From assembly GCF_001507435.1 (NCBI RefSeq), contig NZ_LMWH01000243.1, forward strand, positions 124,001 through 188,000: a stretch of 64,000 nt of DNA, read 5' to 3'. The position numbers and the translations under genes were made by a program. This stretch comes from Streptomyces sp. NRRL F-5122. GTDB taxonomy: Bacteria; Actinomycetota; Actinomycetes; Streptomycetales; Streptomycetaceae. This document shows positions 34,690-42,984 of this stretch, piece after piece. Below the pieces are notes generated by a model. That model was not told the origin of the DNA. It did no database searches and saw only the letters and a list, made by a program, of their open reading frames with translations. Each line of letters opens with the position of its first letter. The stretch's first letter is position 1.

Positions 34690-34905
34690 ATGGGCATGAA
34701 GGACCAGTTCCAGGAGAAGTCCGGGCAGGCGAAGCAGCAGGCCAAGCGCAAGATGGAGCAGGGCAAGCAGCAGGCCCAGCAGGGCAAGCAGCAGGCCCAG
34801 GAGCGCGGCCAGCAGGCGCAGCAGCGCGGCCAGCAGGGTCAGCACGATGCGCGGCGGCAGCAGGACGAGGCGGAGGACCGCTTCAACCAGGACTACGACG
34901 CCTAG
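34690..34905 (+). CDS. small Gln/Lys-rich repetitive stress-type protein
   Basis: 71 aa, no Cys, no Trp, no hydrophobic core. After MGMKDQFQEKSGQAKQQAK the centre consists of 7-residue repeats of the type QQAQQGK, QQAQERG, QQAQQRG, which should form one long amphipathic helix or stay disordered, ending DEAEDRFNQDYDA. The composition recalls CsbD-like and LEA-like desiccation proteins, without clear homology. GGGAG is 9 nt before ATG 34690, and TAGAGT at 34624 may be the -10. A bidirectional terminator follows at 34926. Confidence 0.75.
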   Translation: MGMKDQFQEKSGQAKQQAKRKMEQGKQQAQQGKQQAQERGQQAQQRGQQGQHDARRQQDEAEDRFNQDYDA

Positions 34906-34925
34906 GCGTCGTGCCCGGCTTCGGC

Positions 34926-34971
34926 CGTCGAACGGGGTGCCCCGTCTTTTCGGGGCACCCCGTTCTCGACG
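34926..34971. terminator. bidirectional terminator
   Basis: 15-bp perfect stem (34930-34944 / 34951-34965), loop TCTTTT, extended by a further CGTCG/CGACG pair beyond one bulged T. Between convergent genes. Confidence 0.8.
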
Positions 34972-35014
34972 CCCGCGGCCGCACCGGGGCGGCGGGCAGT
35001 GGGCCGGCTGCCCC

Positions 35015-38000
35015 TCAACCGGTCCTGCGTGGGGGCAGTTTCGGACGGGTCCTGTCGGGGACGCCGGTGTAGTCCGGCGGTGTGGCGGGCGGTTCGGCGT
35101 TCAGAAGGTCCAGGGCCATACGTACCGCGTCGGCCAACTGCTTGTAGCGGCCTTCGGCCCAGTCCAGCGGGGTGCGCAGGATCTCCAGGTCCGGCTCCAC
35201 GCCGCGGTTCTCGATCGACCAGCCGTACTCCTCGAACCAGGCGGCGTTCATCGGGACCGTGATCACCGTGCCGTCGCCCAGCCGGTGCCGGCCCGTCATC
35301 CCGACCACCCCGCCCCAGGTGCGCGAGCCGACCACCGGCCCGAGTTTCAGCAGTTTGATCGCAGCGGTGATCATGTCGCCGTCGGAGGACGTCGCCTCGT
35401 CGGTCAGCGCCACGATCGGCCCCCGCGGTGCGTTGGACGCGTACGACACCGGCTGGGCGTTGCGTGTCAGGTCCCAGCCCAGGATCGTGCGTGTCAGCTT
35501 CTCGACGACCAGCTCGCTGATGTGACCGCCCGCGTTGCCCCGTACGTCCACGATGAGCGCGGGCCGGGAGACCTCCATCCGCAGGTCCCGGTTGAACTGC
35601 GCCCAGCCCGAGCCCCCCATGTCCGGGATGTGTAGATACCCGCAGCGGCCTTCGCTCAACTCCCGCACGACCTTGCGCCGCTTGGCCACCCAGTCCTGGT
35701 AGCGCAGGGGCCGCTCGTCGACGAGGGGGACCACGGCCACACGGCGGGGTCCGGCGTCCGCCTCCGCGGGGACGAACGTCAACTCCACCGTTGTGCCGCC
35801 CGCCGCCGCCAGCAGCGGAGCCGGTCCCGTCAACGGGTCGACCGGCCGCCCGTCCACATGGGTCAGGACCGCGCCGTCCCGGATCCCCGTGCCCGCGAGC
35901 GGTGAGCGTGCCTTGGAGTCCGAGGAGTCGCCCGGCAGGATCCGCCCGACCACCCAGCCCTCCTCGCGGCGCCCGAAGTTGGCACCGAGCAGGCCCTGGT
36001 AGCGCTGGTAGTGCGCAGGGCCCTCGTTGCGCCGGGCCGGCGACACATACGCGTGCGACGTGCCGAGCTCGCCCAGCACCTCACGCAGCAGGTCCGCGAA
36101 CTCGTCCGGTGAGGCGACCCGTTCGACCAGCGGACGGTACTGCTCCAGGATCGCGTCCCAGTCGATCCCGCACATGTCGGGCTCCCAGAAGTAGGCCCGG
36201 ATGAGCCGTCCCGCCTCCGCGTACGCCTGCCGCCACTCCGCCCCCGGGTTCACCTCGTGCATGATCCGGCGCACATCGATCCACACGGTCGAGTCGGCGT
36301 CGCCTGACTCGGTGGACGGGACGGCCCGCAGGTCGCCCTCGTCCAGCACCACCAGCCGTGTGCCGTCCCCGCTGACGGAGAACCAGTCGAGATGGCCGAC
36401 CAGTTCGGACTTCTTGGCCTTGCTGATGGTGAAGTGCTCCAGCGTCGGGCGGCCGGAGGTGTCGTCCGGGTTCACGAACGTCTCGCCGAGCGCGCCCGAG
36501 ATCGGCCACCGCATCCACACCAGGCCGCCGCCCGCGACGGGGCGCAGCTCCGAGTACTTCGAGGCGGTGACCGGGAACGGGGTCACCCGGTTCTCGAGTC
36601 CTTCCGTCTCGACGGTCACCACCCCGTCGCCCTCTTCCTCCTCCAGCGGGTCGAGGCCTCCGGCGGCGGGCCGTCCTTCCGGGTTCACCGCGAAGGGGGA
36701 GGGGGTCGCCGACGACAGGGGCACCAGATACGGGCGGCAGCCGAGCGGGAAGGACAGGTCCCCGGTGTGCACGTCGTACACCGGATCGAACCCGCGCCAG
36801 GACAGGAAGGCCAGATAGCGCCCGTCCCTGGTGAACACCGGGTTCTCGTCCTCGAATCGGCCGTTGGTTACGTCGACGATCAGCCGGTCCTTGATCCGGG
36901 CCATCTTGATCTGGCGCAGCGACCGGCCGATCCCCGGATGCGACCAGGTGAGCCAGTGGCCGTCCGGCGAGAACGCGAGGTCCCGCACAGGCCCGTTGAC
37001 CGAGCGGATCAGCTCGGTGACCGCGCCGGCCGGCTCGTCGGTCTCCGTGGCCTCCGCGGCTTCCCCGGTCTCGTCCCCGACGGTGAGCAGCAGCAGCCGC
37101 CCGTCGTTGGAGGCGATCGCGAGCCGCTCTCCCTGCGGGTCCGCCACCATCTCCAGGACGCAGCCCAGTTCGCCGGAGGCCATGCGGCGCGGCGCACGGT
37201 CGCCCGAGGCGCGGGGCAGATAGGCGATCTCGACGGCGTCCTCGCCGTCGGCGTCCGTGATGTAGGCGACCTGCCCGCCCACGCCCAGCATCTCCGGCAG
37301 CCGGATCCGCACACCGGGCGTGTCGGTGATGGTCCGGGCGGGGCCGTCCCGGTGCGTGAGCCAGTACAGGCTGCCGCGCACGACGACGGCGGAGGCCCGG
37401 CCCGTCTCGTCGACCGAGATCCCGTCGATGTGCTGCGCGGCCGGCACCTGATAGGGGCGGCGCCCCGCACGCGGTCCGCCCAGGCGGATGTCGAGGCGGC
37501 GCGGGATCGAGTCGGGGGAGAGGTCGTCGACGATCCAGATGTCGCCCGCACACTGGTACACCACGCGCCGCCCGTCGCTGGCGGCGCTGCGGGCGTAGAA
37601 GGCGTCGTGGTCGGTGTGCCGGCGCAGGTCGCCGCCGTCGTACGCGCACGAGTAGAGGTTCCCGATGCCCTCGTGGTCGGAGAGGAACGCGATGCGCCCG
37701 TCCACGAACATCGGTGACTCGAGATGGCCCTCGAGGTCGGCGAGCAGCCGCTGACCGTGCAGCCACAACCGGCCCATGGCGCCGCCGCGGTAGCGCTTCC
37801 AGGAAGCCGGTTCGTGCGGCGGCGTGCCCGTCAGCAGCAGGGTCCTGTGCTCGCCGTCGACATCGGCCACCGCGATGTCGGAGACGGGACCCCAGGGGAG
37901 CTTGCCGCCGGGGTCGCCGTCGGTGGGGACCTTGTAGGCCCAGGTGAAGTAGGAGAAGGGCTCACCGTGCGAGGCGACGGCGAGGATGTCGCCCTCCGGG

Positions 38001-38314
38001 GTCCAGCCGCACACGCGTGTGTCGGAGCTGCCCCAGTAGGTGAGCCTTCGCGCGGGCCCGCCGTCCACGGGGGTCAGATGGATCTCCGGGACGAGGCTGC
38101 GCCAGCTCGTGTAGGCGATCAGGCGGCCGTCGGGCGAGAAGCGGGGATGGCCGACCTTCGTACGGTCGACGGTGAGCCGCCAGGCTCGGCCCGAGCCGTC
38201 CACCCGGGCCACCCACAGATCGTCCTCGGCGGCGAAGCACAGGCGGTCGCCGTGCAGGTGCGGGAAGCGGAGGTAGCCGGGTGCGTTCTCGAACACGTCG
38301 CTCGCGTCGCTCAC
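35015..38314 (-). CDS. tri: tricorn-type S41 peptidase
   Basis: 1099 aa. Residues 1-330 and about 340-640 are two WD-like beta-propellers (repeats such as HPRFSPDGRLIAYTSW, DLAFSPDGHWLTWSH). Then come C1 (about 680-770), a PDZ domain (about 770-860, RDGAVLTHVDGRPVDP) and C2 (about 860-1060). The active site of tricorn is conserved: Ser753-His754 in GTSHAYV, nucleophile Ser977-Asp978 in TSSDGDM, and Glu1040 in NRGVEPD. It trims peptides released by the proteasome in the cytosol. The central acidic loop EEEEGDG is species variable. Start GTG 38314. Confidence 0.93.
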   Translation of the reverse strand: MSDASDVFENAPGYLRFPHLHGDRLCFAAEDDLWVARVDGSGRAWRLTVDRTKVGHPRFSPDGRLIAYTSWRSLVPEIHLTPVDGGPARRLTYWGSSDTRVCGWTPEGDILAVASHGEPFSYFTWAYKVPTDGDPGGKLPWGPVSDIAVADVDGEHRTLLLTGTPPHEPASWKRYRGGAMGRLWLHGQRLLADLEGHLESPMFVDGRIAFLSDHEGIGNLYSCAYDGGDLRRHTDHDAFYARSAASDGRRVVYQCAGDIWIVDDLSPDSIPRRLDIRLGGPRAGRRPYQVPAAQHIDGISVDETGRASAVVVRGSLYWLTHRDGPARTITDTPGVRIRLPEMLGVGGQVAYITDADGEDAVEIAYLPRASGDRAPRRMASGELGCVLEMVADPQGERLAIASNDGRLLLLTVGDETGEAAEATETDEPAGAVTELIRSVNGPVRDLAFSPDGHWLTWSHPGIGRSLRQIKMARIKDRLIVDVTNGRFEDENPVFTRDGRYLAFLSWRGFDPVYDVHTGDLSFPLGCRPYLVPLSSATPSPFAVNPEGRPAAGGLDPLEEEEGDGVVTVETEGLENRVTPFPVTASKYSELRPVAGGGLVWMRWPISGALGETFVNPDDTSGRPTLEHFTISKAKKSELVGHLDWFSVSGDGTRLVVLDEGDLRAVPSTESGDADSTVWIDVRRIMHEVNPGAEWRQAYAEAGRLIRAYFWEPDMCGIDWDAILEQYRPLVERVASPDEFADLLREVLGELGTSHAYVSPARRNEGPAHYQRYQGLLGANFGRREEGWVVGRILPGDSSDSKARSPLAGTGIRDGAVLTHVDGRPVDPLTGPAPLLAAAGGTTVELTFVPAEADAGPRRVAVVPLVDERPLRYQDWVAKRRKVVRELSEGRCGYLHIPDMGGSGWAQFNRDLRMEVSRPALIVDVRGNAGGHISELVVEKLTRTILGWDLTRNAQPVSYASNAPRGPIVALTDEATSSDGDMITAAIKLLKLGPVVGSRTWGGVVGMTGRHRLGDGTVITVPMNAAWFEEYGWSIENRGVEPDLEILRTPLDWAEGRYKQLADAVRMALDLLNAEPPATPPDYTGVPDRTRPKLPPRRTG

Positions 38315-38415
38315 CTACCCATGTTTTTCCCGCGGACCGGCCGCGGCAACTCGTACGCCGGGCCGTGGCCGACCGGGCGGGCGGTTGAGCCCGGGAGCCG
38401 TGATTCATGACACGT

Positions 38416-38430
38416 ACGAAACGGTTTCGT
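38416..38430. promoter_or_regulatory. TetR operator 1
   Basis: ACGAAAC-G-GTTTCGT, a perfect palindrome, upstream of a TTGACA -35 at 38435. Its near copy lies 47 bp downstream. Confidence 0.7.
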
Positions 38431-38462
38431 TTCGTTGACAGCGGGGGTATCGTCATGAACGT

Positions 38463-38477
38463 ACGAAACGGTGTCGT
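38463..38477. promoter_or_regulatory. TetR operator 2
   Basis: ACGAAACGGTGTCGT, one base different from operator 1; both are preceded by CGT. It lies 43 bp before the tetR start, so occupancy of both sites would shut the promoter. Confidence 0.65.
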
Positions 38478-38519
38478 TCGGAGTCTGCAGCTCCGGCGCG
38501 GAGCAGGAAGGTGAGTCGG

Positions 38520-39119
38520 GTGGCTGAGGTCGCAGCGGCACGTCGCACGCGGATCACCCCCGAGCGCGAGGCCGAACTGTACGAGGCCGTGCTCGACCTG
38601 CTCCGGGAAGTCGGCTACGACACCCTGACGATGGACGCCGTGGCCGCCCGTACGCGCTCCAGCAAGGCGACGCTCTACCGACAGTGGGGCGGCAAGGCCG
38701 AGCTGGTGGTGAAGGCCATCCGGCACGGGAAGCCCGGCTCCATCGACGCGATCGACACCGGCTCGCTCCGGGGTGACCTGCACACCCTCGTGACGCGCGA
38801 GGACGACTGTGTCATGGAGCAGAACTCCGCGCTGATGAGGGGTGTCGCCATGGCGATGCACCACAACGCGGACCTGCGCCAGGCGTTCCGGGAGCAGCTG
38901 ATCGAGCCGGAGATGGCGGAGTTCCAGCGTGTGCTGCAGCGCGCCATCGAGCGGGGTGAGATCCGTCCGGACTGCCCGGCACTGGAATTCCTGGTGCACA
39001 TGCTGATCGGCGGTTTCGCCACCCGGGCCCTGATCGACGACCAGCCGCCGACCCAGGCCTTCCTCACGTCGTACATCGACGCCGTGGTGCTCCCCGCACT
39101 CGGCGTGCCCACCCCCTGA
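38520..39119 (+). CDS. TetR-family repressor, local to MMPL exporter
   Basis: 199 aa from GTG 38520 (AGGAAGG upstream); GTG 38511 is an alternative. HTH at about 20-65: TPEREAELYEAVLDLLREVG, then LTMDAVAARTRSSKATLYRQWGGKAEL, the canonical TetR turn and recognition helix. The ligand domain (about 80-199) belongs to the C-terminal group common for MMPL/RND regulators. Two almost identical palindromes in its own upstream region suggest autorepression together with the divergent tricorn gene; the exporter follows 101 bp downstream on the same strand. Confidence 0.88.
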   Translation: MAEVAAARRTRITPEREAELYEAVLDLLREVGYDTLTMDAVAARTRSSKATLYRQWGGKAELVVKAIRHGKPGSIDAIDTGSLRGDLHTLVTREDDCVMEQNSALMRGVAMAMHHNADLRQAFREQLIEPEMAEFQRVLQRAIERGEIRPDCPALEFLVHMLIGGFATRALIDDQPPTQAFLTSYIDAVVLPALGVPTP

Positions 39120-39220
39120 CCAGCCCCATCACCTGACCCCCACCTGACGTCACCGCTCACGTCGTCGGGCTGATCCCTCCTGCCCTGAACACCCCACGAC
39201 CTGACCGGGAGTACGCCCTC

Positions 39221-41440
39221 GTGGCCACATTCCTCTACAAAATCGGCCGGCTCGCCTTCCGGCGCCGGCACTTCGTCGCCCTGATCTGGGTGGCGCTGCT
39301 GACCCTCGCGGGCGTCGGCGCCACCAGTGCCCCCGCAGCGGGCTCCTCCTCCTTCTCGATCCCGGGGACGGAGGCTCAGAAGGCCTTCGACCTGCTGGAA
39401 CAGCGATTTCCCGGTATGAGCGCCGACGGCGCGACCGCCCGGGTCGTCTTCGAGGCGCCGGGCGGGGAGAAGGTGACCGCCAAGCACCACAAGGCGGTCG
39501 TCGAGAGGACCGTCAGGGAGCTGCGCGACGGCTCCGAGGTCACCTCCGTCGCCGACCCGTTCTCCGGGCACGCCGTCAGCAAGGACGGCATGATCGCCTA
39601 CGCACAGGTGAAGTACAAGGTCTCCGGCATGGAGCTGGAGGACGCCTCGAAGGACGCCCTGAAGCAGGCCGCGCAGAGCGCGCGGGACGACGGGCTGACG
39701 GTCGAGATCGGCGGTGACGCCCTGTCGGCGGTACCGGAGACGGGCGCCACGGAGGTCATCGGCATCGCGATCGCCGCGGTCGTCCTCGTCATCACCTTCG
39801 GCTCGCTGGTCGCGGCCGGCCTGCCCCTGCTCACCGCTCTGATCGGTGTGGGCATCGGCGTCAGTACGATCACGGCCCTGGCGAACGCGCTGGACCTCGG
39901 CTCGACCACCTCCACACTGGCGATGATGATCGGCCTCGCGGTCGGCATCGACTACGCGCTGTTCATCGTCTCCCGCTACCGCGCCGAACTGGCCGAGGGC
40001 CGCGAGCGCGAGGAGGCGGCGGGCCGGGCGGTCGGTACGGCCGGTTCGGCGGTGGTCTTCGCGGGTCTGACGGTCGTGATCGCCCTCGTGGGTCTCGCGG
40101 TCGTGAACATCCCGATGCTGACGAAGATGGGCGTCGCTGCGGCGGGCACCGTCGCCATCGCGGTCCTGATCGCGTTGACGCTGATCCCCGCCCTGCTGGG
40201 TTACGCGGGCCGCAAGGTCAAGCCGGCGGGCGAGAAGAGCCGGATGCTGGGCGGCGGCCGGGCCGCCGCCGCCAAGGGCAGGCCGAACATGGGCACGCGC
40301 TGGGCGAGCTTCGTCGTGCGCCGACCGGTCGCGGTCCTGCTGCTGGGCGTGATCGGACTCGGTGCCGCGGCCCTCCCGGCGTCCCAGCTGGAGCTGGGCC
40401 TGCCGGACGACGGTTCGCAGCCGACGGCCACGACACAGCGCCGGGCCTACGACCTCCTCTCGGAGGGCTTCGGCCCCGGGTTCAACGGTCCGCTGATGGT
40501 CGTGGTCGACGCGAAGTCGAGCGAGCATCCGAAGGCTGCGGTCGCGACCGTGACCGACGACATCAAGGGCATGCGGGACGTCGTGACGGTGACGCCCCCG
40601 ACCTACAACGCCTCCGGCGACACGGCGATGATCACGGTCGTCCCCGGATCCAAGCCGTCCTCGGCGACCACCGAGGACCTGGTGCACGGCATTCGCGGTG
40701 CGGGCGCCGGCATCACCGCGGACACGGGAGCGAAGCTGCTGGTCACGGGCTCGACGGCGATGAACATCGACGTCTCGCAGAAGCTGAACGACGCGCTGAT
40801 CCCGTATCTGGCGCTGGTGGTGGGTCTCGCCTTCCTCCTGCTGATCGTGGTCTTCCGCTCGATCCTGGTCCCGCTGAAGGCGGCGCTCGGCTTCCTGCTC
40901 TCGGTGACGGCGGCGCTCGGTGCGGTGGTCGCGGTGTTCCAGTGGGGCTGGCTGTCCGGGTTGATGGGCGTCGAGGAGACCGGACCCGTCATGTCGATGA
41001 TGCCGATCTTCATGGTGGGCGTGGTCTTCGGCCTGGCCATGGACTACGAGGTCTTCCTCGTGACCCGCATGCGCGAGGCCCATGTCCACGGGGAGAACCC
41101 CGGTCAGGCGATCGTGACCGGCTTCCGGCACGGTGCGCGGGTCGTCACCGCCGCCGCGGTCATCATGATCGCCGTCTTCTCCGGCTTCATCGGCTCCAGC
41201 GAGTCGATGATCAAGATGATCGGCTTCGGCCTCGCGATCGCTGTCTTCTTCGACGCCTTCGTGGTGCGGATGGCGCTCGTCCCGGCGGTGCTGGCCCTGC
41301 TCGGCAGGAAGGCCTGGTGGCTTCCGAAGTGGCTGGACCGCGTTCTGCCGAACGTGGACGTCGAGGGCGAAGGACTGCGCACGCGGCGGGACGAGGGCCG
41401 CAGGGACCCGGACCAGGACCGGGAGCTGGTGGGGGTCTGA
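39221..41440 (+). CDS. MMPL-family transporter
   Basis: 739 aa with the RND-like double layout: TM1 at 15-35, an extracellular loop to about 180, five helices at about 180-330 (FGSLVAAGLPLLTALIGVGI, MIGLAVGIDYALFIVSRYR with the proton-relay Asp-Tyr pair), a basic cytosolic linker, TM7 at about 370-390, a second loop to about 520, and five more helices (GVVFGLAMDYEVFLVTRMRE, again Asp-Tyr). Such proteins export lipids, siderophores or drugs using the proton gradient. The GTG start at 39221 has GGGAG 12 nt upstream. The substrate is unknown; regulation by the upstream TetR gene is likely. Confidence 0.92.
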   Translation: MATFLYKIGRLAFRRRHFVALIWVALLTLAGVGATSAPAAGSSSFSIPGTEAQKAFDLLEQRFPGMSADGATARVVFEAPGGEKVTAKHHKAVVERTVRELRDGSEVTSVADPFSGHAVSKDGMIAYAQVKYKVSGMELEDASKDALKQAAQSARDDGLTVEIGGDALSAVPETGATEVIGIAIAAVVLVITFGSLVAAGLPLLTALIGVGIGVSTITALANALDLGSTTSTLAMMIGLAVGIDYALFIVSRYRAELAEGREREEAAGRAVGTAGSAVVFAGLTVVIALVGLAVVNIPMLTKMGVAAAGTVAIAVLIALTLIPALLGYAGRKVKPAGEKSRMLGGGRAAAAKGRPNMGTRWASFVVRRPVAVLLLGVIGLGAAALPASQLELGLPDDGSQPTATTQRRAYDLLSEGFGPGFNGPLMVVVDAKSSEHPKAAVATVTDDIKGMRDVVTVTPPTYNASGDTAMITVVPGSKPSSATTEDLVHGIRGAGAGITADTGAKLLVTGSTAMNIDVSQKLNDALIPYLALVVGLAFLLLIVVFRSILVPLKAALGFLLSVTAALGAVVAVFQWGWLSGLMGVEETGPVMSMMPIFMVGVVFGLAMDYEVFLVTRMREAHVHGENPGQAIVTGFRHGARVVTAAAVIMIAVFSGFIGSSESMIKMIGFGLAIAVFFDAFVVRMALVPAVLALLGRKAWWLPKWLDRVLPNVDVEGEGLRTRRDEGRRDPDQDRELVGV

Positions 41441-41456
41441 GCCCCGCCTCACGGAC

Positions 41457-41499
41457 GCGGACCGCCGCGCCACCGCACAAGGGTGGCGCGGCGGTCCGC
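41457..41499 (+). terminator. terminator after MMPL gene
   Basis: 18-bp perfect stem (41457-41474 / 41482-41499), 7-nt loop, 17 bp after the stop. Confidence 0.8.
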
Positions 41500-41612
41500 T
41501 GCTCCGAACGGGTCGACATGGCCGCTCCCGGCGGGACCCGGACCGCCGGGAGTCCTGGCCGCTGCGCGTGGTGAGCGGAGGGAATCCGTTCGTGACCCGG
41601 GTGAGCGGCGAC

Positions 41613-41618
41613 TAGCCT
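41613..41618 (+). promoter_or_regulatory. leaderless-type -10 of ybaK-like gene
   Basis: TAGCCT, 7 nt, then ATG 41626; no Shine-Dalgarno. Confidence 0.6.
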
Positions 41619-41625
41619 GCCCTGC

Positions 41626-42171
41626 ATGACCACCACCGACGCAGCGAACTCCGGAGCCCATCCCCGTTTCGCCGAGGCCCTCGAAGAGCTGGGACTGGGC
41701 GAGCTCCAGGCGCGGATCCGGCGGTTCCCCGACGCGACCCGTACCGCCGCCGAGGCAGCCGCCGCCATCGGATGCGAACTCAGCCAGATCTGCAAGTCGC
41801 TGATCTTCGTGGCATGGGAGTCCCCCCGGTCCGACGGGAGCGGGGAGCCCGCGGGAGGGACGCCGGTCCTCGTCCTCATGGACGGGGCGTCCCGGGTGGA
41901 CGTGGAGCGGGTCCGGCGGGAACTGGGGGTCGCCGAGGTGACCCGGGCCAAGGCCGACGTCGTGCGGGAGAGCACCGGGTACGCGATCGGCGGCGTACCC
42001 CCCTTCGGGCACCGCACGGCGACACGTGTGCTCGCCGATCGCTCCCTGCTGGACCACGACACGGTGTGGGCCGCGGCCGGCACCCCGCACACCGTGTTCC
42101 CGATGGATCCCAGGACGCTGATCACGCACGCGGGCGGCACGCTGGTCGACGTGCGCGAGCGGCCGGCGTGA
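41626..42171 (+). CDS. YbaK/EbsC-type aminoacyl-tRNA deacylase
   Basis: 181 aa. The YbaK/ProX fold is recognised from RTAAEAAAAIGCELSQICKSLIF (the conserved Lys that positions the substrate), LVLMDGASRVDVERVRRELG, STGYAIGGVPPFGH (the GGVPPFGH signature) and AAAGTPHTVFPMDPRTLI. It hydrolyses mischarged aminoacyl-tRNAs, typically Cys- or Ala-tRNAPro, in trans. An insert WESPRSDGSGEPAGGT (about 64-79) lengthens one loop. Confidence 0.9.
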   Translation: MTTTDAANSGAHPRFAEALEELGLGELQARIRRFPDATRTAAEAAAAIGCELSQICKSLIFVAWESPRSDGSGEPAGGTPVLVLMDGASRVDVERVRRELGVAEVTRAKADVVRESTGYAIGGVPPFGHRTATRVLADRSLLDHDTVWAAAGTPHTVFPMDPRTLITHAGGTLVDVRERPA

Positions 42172-42309
42172 CGGATCGCGGGCCCCGGGACGCTCTTCGG
42201 CCCCCTGGCCGGTGAGCACCCAGGAGGCGTTGCCCGGGAACTCGAGCCGGACCGATCGGCGAGGTGTGGCGCAGATCACGGGAAGCCGGTGCGCGGGGCC
42301 GGACAGCTC

Positions 42310-42984
42310 ATGGAAGTGAGCACTCAACTGCGAACCCGGATACGGGCCGGGGATTCGAGCGCGTTCGCGGAGCTTTTCGACAGCTGTGCGCGCGCGGTCT
42401 ACAACCACGCCTTCCGGCTGACCGCCGACTGGTCGACGGCCGAGGACGTGATGGCCGCGACGTTCATGGAGGCGTGGCGGCTGCGCGACAGGGTCGATCC
42501 CGAGGGCGGCTCCCTGCGGCCCTGGTTGCTGGGTATCGCCACCAACACCGCGCGCAACCAGTACCGGAGCAACCGGCGGTACCGGGCGGCCGCGAGCGCC
42601 GCCGCCGCGGCCGAGCTGTCGGTTCCCGACCACGCCGAAGAGGTGGCCGAACGCGTCGACGACCGGCGCCGCCTCGCCAAGGCCCTGAGCGCCCTTGCCT
42701 CATTGCGCCGGACGGAGCGTGAGGTGGTGGCGCTGTGCCTCGGGGAGGGCCTGGACTACGAGGCCGCGGCCGAAGCGCTCGGGATCCCGGTGGGCACGGT
42801 CGCCTCCCGGCTGTCCCGGGCGCGCAAGAAGCTGCGCGCGCTCACCGAGGACGAGGCGGCCGCCCCGGCCGTCAGGACGACGCCGAAGAATGTGCGCGGA
42901 AATCGGGAAGCCGGCCGCCCGGGCCGACAGATAAGAGGCGATCACGCACACGTGGTCCGGCCCGTGCAGGGAGGAAACCGATGA
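42310..42984 (+). CDS. ECF-type RNA polymerase sigma factor
   Basis: 224 aa. Region 2 (about 10-85): FAELFDSCARAVYNHAFRLT, DWSTAEDVMAATFMEAWRLR and GSLRPWLLGIATNTARNQYR. Region 4 (about 125-180): LRRTEREVVALCLGEGLDYE and AAEALGIPVGTVASRLSRAR. The 45-residue C-terminal tail is basic and atypical. ATG 42310 is chosen since earlier residues (MRGAGQL) are out of family. The stop overlaps the next start (ATGA), linking it to a CU044_5270-type membrane protein that is probably its partner. There is no classical ZAS anti-sigma with HxxxCxxC here. Confidence 0.88.
   Translation: MEVSTQLRTRIRAGDSSAFAELFDSCARAVYNHAFRLTADWSTAEDVMAATFMEAWRLRDRVDPEGGSLRPWLLGIATNTARNQYRSNRRYRAAASAAAAAELSVPDHAEEVAERVDDRRRLAKALSALASLRRTEREVVALCLGEGLDYEAAAEALGIPVGTVASRLSRARKKLRALTEDEAAAPAVRTTPKNVRGNREAGRPGRQIRGDHAHVVRPVQGGNR

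Noticed and set aside
42181-42309. ECF autoregulatory promoter (GGGAAC at 42236)
   Set aside because: No -10 of ECF type at 16-17 nt; the CGATC found is 11 nt away.
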